Positions 62,320 through 64,000 of a stretch of DNA of 64,000 bases are shown one piece after another. Each line of letters opens with the position of its first letter. Within the stretch, counting starts at the first letter, position 1. The translations under genes and the position numbers were made by a program. A model generated the notes under the pieces. The model had not been told where the DNA came from, did no database searches, and was given only the letters and a program-made list of their open reading frames with translations. Source of the DNA: Phaeacidiphilus oryzae TH49 (GTDB lineage: Bacteria > Actinomycetota > Actinomycetes > Streptomycetales > Streptomycetaceae); the NCBI RefSeq assembly GCF_000744815.1, contig NZ_JQMQ01000005.1, forward strand, positions 6,715,801 to 6,779,800, written 5' to 3'.

Positions 62320-62339
62320 TCCCGGTGAGGAACGGTTCG

Positions 62340-63374
62340 ATGGACATCAGCAGAACCGAGCCGGGCGGCCACCCGGCCGAGGCGGCGGCGACCGGGCCGT
62401 CCGCCCAGCCCCCGGCCCGGACCGGGCGGAGCGGACGGACCGGGCGAGCCGGAGGGCCCGGGCGGCCGCGTACCCAGCGGTCGCGGCAGCGGCTGGCCGC
62501 CTTCGGCTTCCTCGCGCCCGCACTGGCCTACCTGGCGGTCTTCTTCGGCTATCCGCTGGTGCAGAACATCAGCATGGGCTTCCGGGACTACACCGTCGCC
62601 TCCTTCTACACCGGGGCCGCCCCCTTCACCGGGCTCCGCAACTACACCGAGGTGCTGGGCGATCCGGTCTTCGTCAAGGCACTGGTCAACACCGCGGTCT
62701 TCACCGCCGGTTCGCTGGTCTTCCAGTTCGGCATCGGGCTCGCCCTCGCGGTCTACTTCAACGGCCGGTTCCTCGGCAGCGCGCTGCTCCGCTCGCTGCT
62801 GCTGCTGCCGTGGCTGCTGCCGCTGGTGGTCAGCGGCGCGGTCTGGCGGTGGATGCTGGACCAGGACCACGGGGTGGTCAACACCGCCCTGCGCGCCCTC
62901 CACCTGGCCGGCGGCTCGGCCGGGGTGCCGTGGCTGACCAGCCCCAGTTGGGCGCTGCCGGCGGTGATCCTGGCCAACGTCTGGATCGGCATCCCGTTCA
63001 ACCTGGTGCTGCTGCACGGCGGACTGCGGGCCATCCCGGACGTCCTGTACGAGGCCGCCGAGCTGGACGGCGCCGGGCCGTGGCAGCGCTTCCGGCACGT
63101 CACCTGGCCGCTGCTGAGGCCGGTCAGCGGCGTGGTGCTGATGCTCGGGCTGGTCTACACCGTCAAGGTCTTCGACGTGATCATGGTGGTGACCAGGGGC
63201 GGCCCGGCGAACGCCAGCCAGACCCTGACCACCTGGTCCTACCAGCTCTCCTTCCAGCAGTTCCAGTTCGGGCAGGGGGCCGCGGTGGGCAACCTGCTGA
63301 TCCTGATCACCACCGGGTTCGGGCTGCTCTACCTCCGCTCGGCCCGGGCCGGACTCGCGGAGGCCGCGTCATGA
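62340..63374 (+). CDS. ABC sugar transporter permease, MalF type
   Basis: The protein has 344 residues from the ATG at 62340 (GAGGAA upstream). A disordered basic N-tail of about 55 residues precedes six helices. The EAA loop is YEAAELDGAGPWQRFRHVTWPLL. It is the first membrane subunit of the CUT1 importer and overlaps the next permease by ATGA. Confidence 0.92.
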   Translation: MDISRTEPGGHPAEAAATGPSAQPPARTGRSGRTGRAGGPGRPRTQRSRQRLAAFGFLAPALAYLAVFFGYPLVQNISMGFRDYTVASFYTGAAPFTGLRNYTEVLGDPVFVKALVNTAVFTAGSLVFQFGIGLALAVYFNGRFLGSALLRSLLLLPWLLPLVVSGAVWRWMLDQDHGVVNTALRALHLAGGSAGVPWLTSPSWALPAVILANVWIGIPFNLVLLHGGLRAIPDVLYEAAELDGAGPWQRFRHVTWPLLRPVSGVVLMLGLVYTVKVFDVIMVVTRGGPANASQTLTTWSYQLSFQQFQFGQGAAVGNLLILITTGFGLLYLRSARAGLAEAAS

Positions 63375-64000
63375 CCCTGCTGACATCCGCCGGCCGCTCG
63401 CGGGCGCGCACCGCCGGGGCGGTCGTGATCACCGCGGTGCTGCTCTTCCCGCTGTACTGGATGGTCAACGCCTCCTTCCAGCCCAGCGGTGCGCTGCTCA
63501 AGGCCAGCCCGGACTGGTTCCCGGTGCACGGCACCCTGGCCGGCTACCGGGAGGCGTTCTCCGGCCAGACCGGGCACCTCCTCACCAGCCTGGTCGTGGC
63601 GCTGGGCACGGTCGTGGTCTCGCTGGCGATCGCCCTGCCGGCCGCCTACGCGCTGGCCCAACTCCGGGTGCCGGGCAACCTGCTGGTGGTCTTCGTCTTC
63701 CTCACCGTGCAGATGATCCCGGGGATCGTGATGGCCGACGCGCTGTACACGGTCTTCAGCCGGCTCGGGATGATCGACTCCTATCCGGGGCTGATCCTCG
63801 CCGACTCCACCGCGACCGTGCCGTTCGCCGTGCTGGTGCTGCGGGCCTTCATGGTCTCGCTGCCGAGAGAGCTCTCGGAGGCGGCGCGGGTGGACGGGGC
63901 CGGGTACTGGAGGGTGTTCCGCTCGGTCGTCGTCCCGCTCAGCCGGAACGCGGTGGTGACGGCGGGGCTCTTCTCGTTCCTGTTCGCCTGGGCGGACTTC
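63371..64000 (+). CDS. ABC sugar transporter permease, MalG type (3' end beyond window)
   Basis: The first 210 residues are present; the gene runs off the right edge. Its start overlaps the previous stop (ATGA). Helices begin at AGAVVITAVLLFPLYWMVNA, a PDWFPVHGTLAGYREAF extracytoplasmic loop follows, and the EAA motif is SEAARVDGAGYWRVFRSVVVPL. The second half of the CUT1 channel. In streptomycetes a shared ATPase (MsiK type) often powers such systems. Confidence 0.92.
   Translation, partial: MTLLTSAGRSRARTAGAVVITAVLLFPLYWMVNASFQPSGALLKASPDWFPVHGTLAGYREAFSGQTGHLLTSLVVALGTVVVSLAIALPAAYALAQLRVPGNLLVVFVFLTVQMIPGIVMADALYTVFSRLGMIDSYPGLILADSTATVPFAVLVLRAFMVSLPRELSEAARVDGAGYWRVFRSVVVPLSRNAVVTAGLFSFLFAWADF

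Overview
The window is very GC-rich and densely coded. It has GTG and TTG starts, short ATGA/GTGA gene overlaps, and Streptomyces-type families: CebR and other LacI regulators, an Ala/Pro-rich Ser/Thr kinase with TPRs, many TetR/MarR/MerR/AraC/ArsR regulators and lipobox binding proteins. It reads as a chromosomal stretch of a saprophytic streptomycete or close relative. I see no rRNA, tRNA, CRISPR array, IS element or prophage.

Layout. 0-6 kb: an HpnB-type glycosyltransferase cut by the left edge, an Asp/Glu racemase, a LysR regulator with its operator, a frameshifted YeiH-type exporter and a pyruvate:quinone oxidoreductase. 6-15 kb: a six-gene operon (GH1 beta-glucosidase plus an Opp/Dpp-family ABC importer) facing a CebR-like repressor, with a perfect CebR box between them. 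The importer family is not the CUT1 type expected for CebR. 15-19 kb: a His-depleted deacetylase homologue, membrane proteins and GC-rich spacers with a minisatellite. 19-22 kb: NUDIX hydrolase and dhaKLM. 22-30 kb: acyl-CoA dehydrogenase behind a KstR-type site, a TPR kinase, nitronate monooxygenase and an acyl-CoA ligase. 30-38 kb: a CHAP/lytic two-domain protein without a signal peptide, a short AraC protein, an M20 peptidase, a TetR regulator facing two SnoaL genes, an ornithine-cyclodeaminase homologue and two small enzymes.

38-49.3 kb is the most coherent system: a one-strand operon that can encode the whole aerobic nicotinate route to fumarate. It comprises a three-subunit molybdenum hydroxylase with a CoxG-like helper, a flavin monooxygenase (NicC-like), 2,5-dihydroxypyridine dioxygenase (NicX), a single protein fusing maleamate amidohydrolase (NicF) to N-formylmaleamate deformylase (NicD), maleate isomerase (NicE), an MFS transporter and a MarR regulator. 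The NicF-NicD fusion keeps both sets of catalytic residues.

49-56 kb: uracil-DNA glycosylase, small or decayed membrane genes, MerR, a zinc-type CDF exporter facing an ArsR sensor, a lipoprotein, an acyl-CoA ligase and MarR. 56.5-64 kb: a secreted GH3 glycosidase facing a LacI regulator that is translationally coupled to a CUT1 sugar importer; the second permease runs off the right edge. No importer ATPase is visible there.

Two genes, the YeiH homologue and one Opp-type permease, each carry an apparent single-base frameshift. Either may be a sequencing error.
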